The notes under the pieces are model-generated. The model ran no database searches. It was given only the letters and a program-made list of their open reading frames with translations, and was not told the origin of the DNA. Position numbers and translations under genes: made by a program. From NCBI GenBank assembly GCA_029061225.1, contig JAIDSM010000007.1:1-35247 (forward strand): DNA of 35,247 bases. The letters are read 5' to 3'. Shown here in pieces: positions 7,139 through 16,517 of this stretch. This DNA comes from Muribaculaceae bacterium. Its GTDB lineage: Bacteria; Bacteroidota; Bacteroidia; Bacteroidales; Muribaculaceae. Positions within the stretch are counted from its first letter, which is position 1, and each line of letters begins with the position of its first letter.

Positions 7139-8709
7139 GAACGATAATGTTAAGTGGTCTGCTTTTATTGACAGGTATCCTGTCATGCAGTGCCAAGACT
7201 CTCAAAGCGCCCAAGGCTAATGCAGACAGCATTGCCGTCGCCCAACGCACACAGGAAATCCGTGACAGCCTAAATGTCATAATGGACAAGGCCAAGGCAG
7301 GGGAAGCCTCCGCCATGAACGAGGTAGGCACATGGTACTATACCGGTAAGCATGTAAGCCAGGACTATGCGCAGGCCTATGAGTGGTGGAAGAAAGCCTC
7401 CCTGAAATCCGATGTCCGTGCCATCGCCAACCTCGGCATGTGCTACCAGCTCGGTCGCGGAGTTGAGCGCGACTCGATAGATGCGGTCCGGCTCTATGAG
7501 AAATCCATCAAGGAAGGCAACAGCGCTCTTCTCTCGCAACGTACCGAGAACGCCTCCGAAAGTGCATTTGACGCCATGCTCGTCGGCGACTGCTACGAAA
7601 ACGGCATAGGTGTCGGCAAAGACTATGCCAAAGCTGCCGGATTCTATGCCCAGGCAGCCGCGAGGGGGAGCGTGGACGGAATGCGTCAGGCAGGCATGTG
7701 CTATCTCAATGCAAAGGACAACACCAAGGCATTCCAATACTTTGAGAGGGGAGCGTCAAAAGGTGATTTGTCAAGTGAATACTGGGCAGGCAAGATGTTG
7801 CTCGGAGGGATGAATGTACCTGCCAACAAGCAACAGGCGGTTGTCTATCTGCTTAAAGCCGCAGAAGGAGGCATGGCCGCAGCCCAGACTGAAATAGGCA
7901 CTCTCTACGCCGAGGGCAATAGTGTCACAAAGAACCTCGCACAGGCCGCTGAATGGTACCGCAAGTCGGCACTTCAGGGAAACGCCAAGGGAATGTGGAA
8001 CTACGGTAACGCGCTGAAGGACGGTGCAGGTATCACACAGGATTACGACCAGGCATTGTTCTGGATGTCGGAGGCTGCCCCTCAGGGCTATCAGAGGGCA
8101 TTCAAGGGCTTGGTCGCCCATATGGATTCAGTCGGAACAGATCCGTTCCTCAACTATGTTCGTGGCATGAGGCTTTATCTGGTGGACGGCAAGATGAAGG
8201 AGGCCACCGAGCAGTTCAAGAAGGTCGAGAAAGCCAAGATTGCCGAAGGTAAGATAATGCAAATGGTGGTACTCGCCAGCAAACGCAACGACAAGTCCAA
8301 CGCCAAGAAAGCCGCAAAGGAACTGGAGAAGCTTGCCGGGGACGATGCCGAGGCAGCGTTCTATCTTGCCACCCTCTATGAGACAGGCAACGGAGTCGGT
8401 CAGGACATGGCGAAGGCCGTGGAACTTTACCGTAAAGCCGCAGACATGGGATACGGGAAGGCTCAGTCTTATCTCGCGGACATATACTACGAGGGCCGTG
8501 GAGTGGACAAGGATCTTGTGACAGCAGTATCTCTTTATCAGAAGGCACAGGAGAACCACCAGCTGTCTCAGAACGGAGCGACCCGTCTTGCGGAGTGTTA
8601 TGAGAACGGACTCGCCGGTCTTCCGAAGGACAAGAAGATGGCTGAATCGCTTAGAAAGCAGAAAAGTCAGGACAATCTCACAAATCTGTTGAATACTGTT
8701 GGTCTTTAA
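7135..8709 (+). CDS. Sel1-repeat lipoprotein
   Basis: Exported repeat protein of 524 residues. The N-terminus MRTIMLSGLLLLTGILSC has a lipobox-like end at Cys18, suggesting a lipoprotein. It is followed by a long array of Sel1-like (TPR-related) repeats, for example GEASAMNEVGTWYYTGKHV, DYAQAYEWWKKASLKSDV, AAQTEIGTLYAEGNSV and KAVELYRKAADMGYGKAQ. These form a superhelical protein-binding scaffold. Composition is clearly GC-richer than the upstream genes, so this gene (with the 5' part of kinase 1) may have a different origin. It overlaps the PP2C stop by ATGA. If secreted, it would be the periplasmic or outer-membrane arm of the system; partners are unknown. Confidence 0.88.
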   Translation: MRTIMLSGLLLLTGILSCSAKTLKAPKANADSIAVAQRTQEIRDSLNVIMDKAKAGEASAMNEVGTWYYTGKHVSQDYAQAYEWWKKASLKSDVRAIANLGMCYQLGRGVERDSIDAVRLYEKSIKEGNSALLSQRTENASESAFDAMLVGDCYENGIGVGKDYAKAAGFYAQAAARGSVDGMRQAGMCYLNAKDNTKAFQYFERGASKGDLSSEYWAGKMLLGGMNVPANKQQAVVYLLKAAEGGMAAAQTEIGTLYAEGNSVTKNLAQAAEWYRKSALQGNAKGMWNYGNALKDGAGITQDYDQALFWMSEAAPQGYQRAFKGLVAHMDSVGTDPFLNYVRGMRLYLVDGKMKEATEQFKKVEKAKIAEGKIMQMVVLASKRNDKSNAKKAAKELEKLAGDDAEAAFYLATLYETGNGVGQDMAKAVELYRKAADMGYGKAQSYLADIYYEGRGVDKDLVTAVSLYQKAQENHQLSQNGATRLAECYENGLAGLPKDKKMAESLRKQKSQDNLTNLLNTVGL

Positions 8710-8720
8710 TCAAAATAAGT

Positions 8721-10199
8721 ATGGTTAGTGAGAAATCAAGTCAGACTTTGCCTATAGGTAAAGGATACAAGTTGCGAAGCAAGGATCGAGAATACAAAAT
8801 AGTCAAAGAACTCGGTTCAGGTTCCTTCGGCATAACGTACCTTGCCACATCTGAAGTCAAAATAGGCAATATCCCTACTACGATACGATTTGCCATCAAA
8901 GAGCATTTCGTTGCAGCATCCTGTTTTCGTGCGGATGACGGAGCCAAAGTGCTTACTGTCCCGAATGCAATAACTGACATCGCAAAATCAAGGGAAGACT
9001 TTAAAACGGAAGCTAACCGACTCAAAAAACTGTGTCACAAGTCACAAAGTATAGTAAAGGTCAACGAAACTTTTGAGGCAAACGGCACTGCCTACTATGT
9101 CATGGAATACCTTGACGGAGGCAGCCCGTCCAGATGTCCAGAAAAGGATGCAGTCTCAATCGTCATGCAGATTGCAGATGCCCTGGATGAGATCCATAAG
9201 GAGCACGTCCTGCATCTTGACCTTAAGCCGGACAATATCGTCCTTAAAACGAACGAAAGAAAAGAAACTTATCCGGTGTTGATTGACTTCGGAATATCGA
9301 AACATTTCGATTCCAAAGGTCGTCCGACGAGCAGCCTCAATGCCAAGGGAGCCTCTCCCGGTTATGCCCCACAGGAACAGTATGCCGGGGTAAATAAGTT
9401 CTCTCCCAAATATGACATCTACGCATTGGGAGCAGTCCTTTTCTATTTATGCACCGGAAAGAATCCTCCCGATGCCTTCAAGATTTCGCCCAACCAGCAA
9501 GAGCTAAGGAGAGAACTGACCGGTAAGGTCACATCCAATGTTGAGAAAGCCATCCTCAACGCCATGAAACCGAGTGCGTTGGAGCGCACTCCCAGCATCC
9601 GGCAGTTCTGCGACGATCTAATGGGTATTGATTTTATCCCGGTGTTGAATCCTTCAACCTCAATCGTGGAGTGCAGCTATGATAAAGGACAGTATACCGT
9701 ATCTGTTGATTCCAATATCGGCTGGACCGTCTATGCTGACGAGGACTGGTGCAAGGTTACTAAGATAAATAACAATATCGTTATTTCCGTATCGAGGAAC
9801 AAGGAATCCTGCAGCCGCGCTTGCCAGATAAGTGTCAATGGCGCACCGTACCAGGTCTCACAGATAATAAGGATTAAGCAAGACGGTACAGGAACGGAAG
9901 TGTTTCCATCGGACTATAATGATGAGATTTCAGAATCTGACAATCATAATATATCAAATGCAAAAAAAGAAAGGGGAAAAAGAAACAAAGACTACTCCGA
10001 TTACATATGGATAACAATAATAGTAATACTTCTTTCATCTTCTGTAATGTTATCTTACAATATTGAAGGAATATATATTTTATTATCCATTATTTCAATA
10101 ATCATAATCTCAGCTTTAACTTTTATAATTGAGAATCATTTGAAAAAAAATACTGATACAAAAAAAAGACAGTTCTATAAGAAATTATATGAGAAATAG
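8721..10199 (+). CDS. Ser/Thr kinase 1: kinase, BACON domain, two TM helices
   Basis: Eukaryotic-like Ser/Thr kinase of 492 residues. Catalytic motifs: GSGSFG (32-37), FAIKEHF with K60, E97 in the helix C region, HLDLKPDN (D167), IDFG (188-191), APQEQY in place of APE (216-221) and DIYALGAVLFYLCTG. A BACON-like domain follows at about 307-388 (SNIGWTVYADEDWCKV ... ISVSRN ... IIRIKQDG). A charged linker and two hydrophobic helices (about 428-446 and 451-470) end the protein. With no membrane segment between kinase and BACON, the BACON domain should be cytosolic, although this domain is usually extracellular. The last about 270 bp are much more AT-rich than the rest and an in-frame remnant lies after the stop, so the 3' end looks recombined. 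It starts 11 bp after the Sel1 gene. Confidence 0.92.
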   Translation: MVSEKSSQTLPIGKGYKLRSKDREYKIVKELGSGSFGITYLATSEVKIGNIPTTIRFAIKEHFVAASCFRADDGAKVLTVPNAITDIAKSREDFKTEANRLKKLCHKSQSIVKVNETFEANGTAYYVMEYLDGGSPSRCPEKDAVSIVMQIADALDEIHKEHVLHLDLKPDNIVLKTNERKETYPVLIDFGISKHFDSKGRPTSSLNAKGASPGYAPQEQYAGVNKFSPKYDIYALGAVLFYLCTGKNPPDAFKISPNQQELRRELTGKVTSNVEKAILNAMKPSALERTPSIRQFCDDLMGIDFIPVLNPSTSIVECSYDKGQYTVSVDSNIGWTVYADEDWCKVTKINNNIVISVSRNKESCSRACQISVNGAPYQVSQIIRIKQDGTGTEVFPSDYNDEISESDNHNISNAKKERGKRNKDYSDYIWITIIVILLSSSVMLSYNIEGIYILLSIISIIIISALTFIIENHLKKNTDTKKRQFYKKLYEK

Positions 10200-10295
10200 C
10201 AAATTCTGGAACGGATCAAAGCCGGAGATGCCAACTATTGGGATATGCTTCCTAACCAGATTGTGATGACCAAGGACAGGCAGGACACAGCTTAA
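10200..10295 (+). pseudogene. In-frame coding remnant after the kinase 1 stop
   Basis: Directly after the TAG stop of kinase 1, the same frame stays open for 31 residues (starting QILERIKAGDANYWDMLP) and ends in TAA at 10293. Its composition matches the GC-richer 5' part of kinase 1 and the Sel1 gene, not the AT-rich 3' end of kinase 1. It has no good start codon and is best explained as the leftover C-terminus of an earlier gene. Readthrough is possible but has no support. Confidence 0.45.
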
Positions 10296-10428
10296 CGAGC
10301 CAGATCAATACAAAATCGGACTTAAATCATACCTTTAAGTAATTTTAGCCAAGCCATTTGTCTGGAATCCAGCTCCTTGTTTGAACAGTTGCTTAATTCC
10401 ATATAATACAATTAGCACTATAATACAT

Positions 10429-10646
10429 ACAGCAGAACAAGATGAGGACATCGCCCAATCTCTGTTGGGATTAAGGGATGAAGAAGATTTGGTTATAGGA
10501 AATGGACAAGAAAAAGACAAAAACAGAATTTTTTTAATAGGTTAGAAGCAATTTACTTGTACAAAAAAAGTGCTAAGAATGGTAATCAGCAGGCTGTTGA
10601 ACGTTTAAAAACTCTTGGAATCAAATATAATGAAAGCACGAATTAA
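10429..10646 (+). pseudogene. Decayed Sel1-like gene fragment with frameshift
   Basis: Two open stretches in different frames join across a run of seven T (10529-10535). The upstream part reads TAEQDEDIAQSLLGLRDEED and the downstream part reads EAIYLYKKSAKNGNQQ then AVERLKTLGI, ending in TAA at 10644-10646. One extra T would fuse them. The downstream part looks like a final Sel1 repeat. No start codon or upstream repeats are visible, so it is a 3' fragment. The rest of 10296-10832 shows no gene. Confidence 0.5.
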
Positions 10647-10832
10647 TCAATCATCATAATCTGACGTAATTCTAGGTCGCAATTAAGGCATCTTTAAAAA
10701 CCGACGCTACCAGATGTTTATCCAACAGTCGTATCATCCTTTATCTAAACTTATATTCAAAGATAGTAGGAATCAGCATAATTATAAACATAATTTTATA
10801 ATACAAAATCAAAACCTAACAATATCAACAAT

Positions 10833-12527
10833 ATGACTGTCCAGACTCTTCCGATTGGAACAATAATAAAATCCGGGACCACCTCCTATACCATAAAAAA
10901 AGTTTTAGGAGTAGGGACCTTTGGTATGACATATTTAGCCACTGGCTCCATACGCATTGGCAATGTGCCATTTGAAGTGCCATTTGCCATAAAAGAACAT
11001 TTCATGCAGTCCTGTTTTCGCGATAAAAATGGAACCGGAGTGATTTGTACACCAAGTTCAAGGAATGAGGTTGAACAGTCTAAAATGGATTTCCTCTCAG
11101 AAGCAAAACGACTACAACAGCTGTGCACTGGAAGTAAATACATTATTAAAGTCAATGAAACTTTTGAGACAAATGGAACAGCTTACTATGTAATGGAGTA
11201 TTTATCAGGTGGATCATTGAAATGTTCCTCCAAACGAAAAGCTGTAGATAATATTCTCAAAGTAGCAGAGGCTGTCGGTATGCTCCACGACAACAAGGTG
11301 CTTCACTTGGATGTCAAGCCATCTAACATAATGCTGAAGATTGATGAAGATTCCAATGATTCATATCCCGTCCTTATTGATTTTGGAATCGCGAAGTATT
11401 TTAACTGCAAAGGCAAACCCACTGCAACTCCTTATGCAAAGGGAGCATCCCAAGGATACGCTCCAATAGAACAATATGATGAAATAAAAACTTTCTCGCC
11501 GGGAATCGACATATATGCTTTGGGGGCGACTCTGTTCTTCTTCCTCACGGGAATTAATCCTCCGGAGGCCTTCAGACTATCCGATGATTTTAAGTCAATT
11601 CCTGAAGCGTTACGTGATGCCGGATGCGAGGAATTCGTTCCATTTATCAAAAGAGCGATGGCTCCTAACCCCTTGGATAGATATTGTAATATTAAGGAGT
11701 TTTTAGGTAATCTGAGGTCTATCTCAATTAAAAATTCCGGTTATTTTCAAAGAAAAGAGACGGTAGCATCTCCTAAAACAACTCTTCCACACGGACCTGA
11801 CAGATTCAACAATAACTCATATTCTCAAATTCATAATACTACAACAGCCCCTCATTACAGACATGTATATATATTTGACAATAAGCTGATACACGTGGAT
11901 AATCCATATATTGAGGGTAGACTGAGATCTATCATTGTAGCCCAGAATACCATAACGAAGTTATATGGAATTGTTGACAGCCAAAACAACATAATTGTTC
12001 CATTCAAATACCTGTCTATCGGCCAGTTTACAGAAATGCCATCTGGAAGAGGAACAAATTTCATATTTGGATGGCGTGTGGTTGCCCCATACCAGAAAAA
12101 AACAAATGATGGATCCTTTTGCGGAGGACTTGAAATCACCCGAGAAGGAATTATCATCGAATCAGGACTATCTGATGACAGTCAAGCTCATTATATCAAA
12201 ACATCGGCAACTTATGATATTATCAAGAAACAGACTTTCAGGATTACCGGAAAGAACGTTACTGTCATAATACAGCGGGACTCTTATGGCTTATATGGAA
12301 TAACGGATGAAAAATGCAATGTTCTTGCACCGTTTATCTATGATTCAATAGGATCCTTCTCCGCTCGTTGTATGATTCCAGGACCTGGTGTGCCTCCGAG
12401 TTTCTTAGGAGCAAGATATACTATCGGAGGGGATATCGGATATTTAAGAATCAATGAAAAAGGAGTTCTCTTCGATTATGAGAGGTTTGACCCACAGACC
12501 TACAGCGACCTCTCCATTCTAACATAA
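10833..12527 (+). CDS. Ser/Thr kinase 2: kinase plus WG-like repeat region
   Basis: Eukaryotic-like Ser/Thr kinase of 564 residues with no clear transmembrane helix. Motifs: GVGTFG (26-31), FAIKEHF (K54), MEYLSGGS hinge, HLDVKPSN (D160), IDFG (182-185), APIEQYDE and DIYALGATLFFFLTG. The N-terminal part of the catalytic domain strongly resembles kinases 1 and 3 (GN(V/I)...FAIKEHFM.SC.RD.NG). The C-terminal half (about 340-560) carries WG-like repeats, e.g. KLYGIVDSQNNIIVPFKY and GLYGITDEKCNVLAPFIY, a likely ligand- or protein-binding module. Kinase 3 follows after 6 bp. Upstream is a 633-bp gap with decayed sequence; I see no full-consensus promoter directly before it. Confidence 0.92.
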   Translation: MTVQTLPIGTIIKSGTTSYTIKKVLGVGTFGMTYLATGSIRIGNVPFEVPFAIKEHFMQSCFRDKNGTGVICTPSSRNEVEQSKMDFLSEAKRLQQLCTGSKYIIKVNETFETNGTAYYVMEYLSGGSLKCSSKRKAVDNILKVAEAVGMLHDNKVLHLDVKPSNIMLKIDEDSNDSYPVLIDFGIAKYFNCKGKPTATPYAKGASQGYAPIEQYDEIKTFSPGIDIYALGATLFFFLTGINPPEAFRLSDDFKSIPEALRDAGCEEFVPFIKRAMAPNPLDRYCNIKEFLGNLRSISIKNSGYFQRKETVASPKTTLPHGPDRFNNNSYSQIHNTTTAPHYRHVYIFDNKLIHVDNPYIEGRLRSIIVAQNTITKLYGIVDSQNNIIVPFKYLSIGQFTEMPSGRGTNFIFGWRVVAPYQKKTNDGSFCGGLEITREGIIIESGLSDDSQAHYIKTSATYDIIKKQTFRITGKNVTVIIQRDSYGLYGITDEKCNVLAPFIYDSIGSFSARCMIPGPGVPPSFLGARYTIGGDIGYLRINEKGVLFDYERFDPQTYSDLSILT

Positions 12528-12533
12528 TCAAAT

Positions 12534-14645
12534 ATGCAATCTTCTAATTTAAAAATAGGTACAATACTAAAAAGTCCATCCCAAGAATACAGGATAGAGA
12601 AAATTCTTGGTTCTGGATCTTTTGGAATTACTTATCTTGCCACAAGCAAGGTAAAATACGGAAATGTTTCTTTCAATGTGAAATTTGCTATTAAAGAGCA
12701 TTTCATGGAATCATGCTATAGGGATGATAATGGCGTTCAGGTGCATTGTACTCCGACCTCTCGAAATAACGTCGAGCAATCGAGGAAGGATTTTCTTAAC
12801 GAAGCCAGGCGGTTGCAGGACTTATGTAAATACTCACGCAACATCGTACAGGTAAATGAAGCTTTCGAAGCGAATGGGACAGCATACTATGTTATGGAAT
12901 ACCTTGACGGTGGTTCTCCTGGAATTATGGATGAATTGTCTGCTGTAAGCTTAATATCTCAAATAGCAGGTGCCGTTAAGATCTTGCACGACAACAAACT
13001 TCTGCATCTTGATATAAAACCGGACAATATTGTTTTAAAAAAAGCTGAAGATGAATCATATTACCCGGTACTGATTGATTTTGGAATTACAAAACATTTC
13101 GACAAAGAAGGGAATCCGACATCAAGTCCTAATGCAAAAGGCATATCCTTGGGTTATGCGCCTATTGAGCAGAATGATGTCATAAGAGGATTTGCTCCTA
13201 CATTAGACATCTATGCGTTAGGGGCAACATTGTTATATCTTCTGACAGGGAAGAATCCTCCTTCTTCAGTTAATTTAATCGATCCTTCTCAAAGAGAATT
13301 AAAAAAACTTATTCCAGCCCAAGTCTCGTCTTCAACACGCAATACGATACTCAAGGCTATGAATCCCAATAAGAATGACAGGACACAAAACGTATCTTCT
13401 TTTCTTAAGGACCTGAACATCCGTCACTCGGGAAAAGAAAAGTCCGGTGAACGAGTCGTATCTGACGCTGAATCATTTGACAAGAGGTCCAACACAGAAC
13501 CTATAGACATCAAAAAAACGAATACTGAACCCATTACAGACAGCTATCCTAAGAAACTCAAGGGCAAATCGAAGTGGAATATTTCACATTATGTAGCTCT
13601 GGTTACCTTATTGATGGCTGCATTCGGCTTCTGGCTGTATGATCCAAATTTATTTGTCACCAGTATAATGTGTATGTTAGGTATAGTGGTGGACTACATA
13701 ATCTGTCATTTCTTGGGTAAATGGCTGGATAAGAACCCTGGCCTTTTCTTCTCCATTTCATTGATAGCCTTTGCGTGCATATCCCAGTTTCTCCACCCAA
13801 CGGGTCTCTTACCAGTCGTGATTATAGAATGTGTAGCATCATTGTTAATGATCGTAATTTTCCTGACGCCCGGAAAGAATCACATACGTTGGGTCGCATC
13901 AATTGCATTTCTGGGGATAGCAGCATTTGAAGTGGACAGAAGGTATAATAATGATGCTTCACAATCCTCTGATATCAGTGAAACTTCTTCTGAGCTGGAA
14001 TATTCCAATGAAAGTATATCCAATTCTGACGAAATTGTCTGTGAAGTAAAGATTATAAATGGTCATGATTGCGTTGACTTAGGGCTTAGTGTAAATTGGG
14101 CAACTTATAATCTCGGTGCAGGACATTTCGGAGGTGCTCCTGAAGTTTTGGGAGATTTTTATGCCTTTGGAGAACTGACTCCAATTGAACCGGAATCAGA
14201 TAAGAATCCCATTAACATAAGTGGAGTCAAAACTATGAATAAAAACATAACATGGCTAAGAGATCATAATATTGTCAATTCAGATAATAACCTCACAAGT
14301 AAATATGATGCCGCAACACATGAGTGGGGCGATAAGTGGAGGACTCCGACTATTGAGGAATTGAAGGAACTTTTTTCCAAATGTAAGCGTGAGATCGGAA
14401 AGATTGACGGCAGAAATGGCATCTGGTTGACTGGACCAAGCGGAGCGACAATATTCCTCCCAGCTCAGGGAATCAGAACAAATAAAGGTTGGGATGATAA
14501 GGATGGATCCTATCTATCTTCAACAGTGTTTGATACCGGTGACACTCATTGTTATGGTATATCGTTTGCAGAAGACACGTATATGGATCTTGGTTTCAAT
14601 CGCAACAACGGATATTTAATCAGACCTGTTTCAAACAAGCACTAA
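12534..14645 (+). CDS. Ser/Thr kinase 3: kinase, multi-TM, Fibrobacter-major-paralogue domain
   Basis: A 703-residue receptor-like kinase. Catalytic motifs: GSGSFG (26-31), FAIKEHF (K54), HLDIKPDN (D160), IDFG (181-184), GYAPIEQND. The juxtamembrane linker contains two copies of TEPI (321-324 and 331-334), which fit the pThr-x-x-Ile preference of some FHA domains. Four clear hydrophobic helices (about 353-369, 373-394, 404-420, 425-445) and a shorter fifth (453-467) follow. The C-terminal domain (about 511-700) is a Fibrobacter succinogenes major-paralogue type domain: DCVDLGLSVNWATYNLGA, GDKWRTPTIEELKEL, GATIFLPAQGIR and YLIRPVS. With five helices this domain would face the periplasm, giving a sensor-like layout (inference). 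Confidence 0.92.
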   Translation: MQSSNLKIGTILKSPSQEYRIEKILGSGSFGITYLATSKVKYGNVSFNVKFAIKEHFMESCYRDDNGVQVHCTPTSRNNVEQSRKDFLNEARRLQDLCKYSRNIVQVNEAFEANGTAYYVMEYLDGGSPGIMDELSAVSLISQIAGAVKILHDNKLLHLDIKPDNIVLKKAEDESYYPVLIDFGITKHFDKEGNPTSSPNAKGISLGYAPIEQNDVIRGFAPTLDIYALGATLLYLLTGKNPPSSVNLIDPSQRELKKLIPAQVSSSTRNTILKAMNPNKNDRTQNVSSFLKDLNIRHSGKEKSGERVVSDAESFDKRSNTEPIDIKKTNTEPITDSYPKKLKGKSKWNISHYVALVTLLMAAFGFWLYDPNLFVTSIMCMLGIVVDYIICHFLGKWLDKNPGLFFSISLIAFACISQFLHPTGLLPVVIIECVASLLMIVIFLTPGKNHIRWVASIAFLGIAAFEVDRRYNNDASQSSDISETSSELEYSNESISNSDEIVCEVKIINGHDCVDLGLSVNWATYNLGAGHFGGAPEVLGDFYAFGELTPIEPESDKNPINISGVKTMNKNITWLRDHNIVNSDNNLTSKYDAATHEWGDKWRTPTIEELKELFSKCKREIGKIDGRNGIWLTGPSGATIFLPAQGIRTNKGWDDKDGSYLSSTVFDTGDTHCYGISFAEDTYMDLGFNRNNGYLIRPVSNKH

Positions 14646-14680
14646 AATAGTAGCTTCATAATCGTATTATAAAAAACGAC

Positions 14681-15085
14681 ATGAATATAATCTGTATCAA
14701 TACGCGAGATGAACTGAATCTAATCGATCTGGATCTTGTAGCTTGCATCAACGCAAGTGGAAATTACAGCAATGTCATGTATATCGATGGTAATAAACTC
14801 ATGGTTTCTGTAGGACTATCCCAGTTCGAAGCCATTATCAAAGATGCCTACCGCAAACAAAACATGGCAAATACATTTGTTCGTTTAGGTCGAAGCGTAA
14901 TTGTAAACAATCGATATCTCAGTCAGATTAATATTTTAAAGCAAAAGCTAACCTTATCAGACCGCGGTACTCATGCTTATCAACTGTCAGTTCCCAAAAA
15001 TCTCCTGAAGAGTTATAAGGAATTAATACGCAGTTCATATTCCGGCAACAGCAATCTTCCCGGGGGTGCTCCCGAAGAAAAATAG
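14681..15085 (+). CDS. Stand-alone LytTR-domain DNA-binding protein
   Basis: A 134-residue transcription factor made almost only of a LytTR domain. Visible are DLVACINASGNYSNVMYIDG, the SVGLSQFEAII helix, FVRLGRSVIVNNRYLSQI (the typical FhRIHrSyiVN.. equivalent) and a C-terminal LSVPKNLLKSYKEL. No receiver or membrane domain is fused, so it has no input domain of its own. It may be regulated by phosphorylation by the flanking kinases or act constitutively. It lies between kinases 3 and 4 (35 bp after one, 28 bp before the other). A natural role would be transcriptional output of the cluster; its binding site is unknown. Confidence 0.88.
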   Translation: MNIICINTRDELNLIDLDLVACINASGNYSNVMYIDGNKLMVSVGLSQFEAIIKDAYRKQNMANTFVRLGRSVIVNNRYLSQINILKQKLTLSDRGTHAYQLSVPKNLLKSYKELIRSSYSGNSNLPGGAPEEK

Positions 15086-15113
15086 CATATTTACAATAAT
15101 ATACTTTTAACAT

Positions 15114-16517
15114 ATGCCATCCAAATTAAATGTTCTACCCGAAGGATATATTCTCCAGAGCCCCCATTATACATATCGTATCGAATCTGTTTTAGGGGCT
15201 GGTGGATTTGGCATAACGTATCTCGCAACAGCAAATATAAAAGTTGGGAATGTTTCATTGAAGGGAAATTTCGCCATAAAAGAACATTTTGTCAGCAGTG
15301 ATTGCGAACGTGAACAGGACTCTAAAAAAGTCGTATACTCCAATCCTGCCAAAGAAAGAGTTGAGAACTCGAGAAAAGACTTTATTTCTGAAGCGAAGCG
15401 ATTACATAAGGTTGGTGTCAATCATCAGAATATTGTGAAGGTAAATGAGGTGTTCGAGGCAAACAACACTGCTTACTACGTCATGGAATATCTTGAAGGA
15501 GAATCATTGCGTTCTTTTGTTAATAAGAACGGCGCAATGAAAGAAGATAGACTTCTTTCTTTAATGAATCCCATTATCGAAGCCGTACAATATCTTCATA
15601 GAAATAGAGTGACCCATCTTGATATTAAGCCGGATAACATAATGTTGTCTCATGATGAAAACGGGAGCTCAAGGCCCGTGCTGATCGATTTCGGATTATC
15701 CAAACATTATGATAAAAACGGTAAACCGACCTCAACGATAAACACACTTGCATGCTCGGATGGATATGCCCCTATTGAACAATATGCAGGTATAACAACA
15801 TTCTCCCCGTCTGCTGATATATATGCTTTGGGTGCTACAATGTGGTTCTGTCTGACGGGGAAGAATCCAAAAAAATCAACAGAATTACATGAAGGAGAAC
15901 TCGCTTCTTTTGTTAAGCCGTTATCTAAAGCTCTCAGTCAACTAATTGAGAATGCTTGTAAATTAAACAGGGATTTGCGAAATATACAACTGATTTACTC
16001 AGCCGCCTCCTCATTGACCAATGAAGACTTAACAAAGGAAGACGATGTCGGTCACGTCTCAACCAAACACATTGAGAGCGGTAAATTAAACTATCAAATA
16101 TATACGTTCAATAATATTACAAAAAGGCTCATCTTTCTATTTGTCTTAATATTAGTTATCCTTGAGACTGTTTTCAGTTGGAGTGGATTCCATGATTGGT
16201 ATTATTATGGGCTTCGTGGAATTTTTAAACAGGTAGGAACCTTATCGTTTTTATTTCTTTCCGTTTATGGTCTTACCGAAACTAACAATTTCATACAATC
16301 AAAAAAAGCTAAGTATCTATGGACAATTTCATTGGCATTAGGATTGTATTGCATGGATGCTTATAGATTCGATTTCTGGTCAATTATTGGTTGGTTTATT
16401 CTTTTCGGAATTGTCATAACCTGTTATGAACTTTCAGTAAGAAAATTCTTGAAATTCACACAAATTGGATTTCTCATATCTATCTTACTTAGTTTATTTT
16501 GGTATACAATATCATGA
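15114..16517 (+). CDS. Ser/Thr kinase 4: kinase plus multi-TM C-terminus
   Basis: Eukaryotic-like Ser/Thr kinase of 467 residues. Motifs: GAGGFG (28-33), FAIKEHF (K56), HLDIKPDN (D170), IDFG (191-194), GYAPIEQYAG and DIYALGATMWFCLTG. The catalytic domain is the same type as in kinases 1-3 but more divergent around the Cys-containing region (SSDCEREQDSKK). After a linker the C-terminal third consists of about five hydrophobic helices (e.g. LIFLFVLILVILETVF, WSIIGWFILFGIVITCY, IGFLISILLSLFWYTI) and has no soluble extracellular domain. Its stop overlaps the next start (ATGA at 16514). Confidence 0.91.
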   Translation: MPSKLNVLPEGYILQSPHYTYRIESVLGAGGFGITYLATANIKVGNVSLKGNFAIKEHFVSSDCEREQDSKKVVYSNPAKERVENSRKDFISEAKRLHKVGVNHQNIVKVNEVFEANNTAYYVMEYLEGESLRSFVNKNGAMKEDRLLSLMNPIIEAVQYLHRNRVTHLDIKPDNIMLSHDENGSSRPVLIDFGLSKHYDKNGKPTSTINTLACSDGYAPIEQYAGITTFSPSADIYALGATMWFCLTGKNPKKSTELHEGELASFVKPLSKALSQLIENACKLNRDLRNIQLIYSAASSLTNEDLTKEDDVGHVSTKHIESGKLNYQIYTFNNITKRLIFLFVLILVILETVFSWSGFHDWYYYGLRGIFKQVGTLSFLFLSVYGLTETNNFIQSKKAKYLWTISLALGLYCMDAYRFDFWSIIGWFILFGIVITCYELSVRKFLKFTQIGFLISILLSLFWYTIS

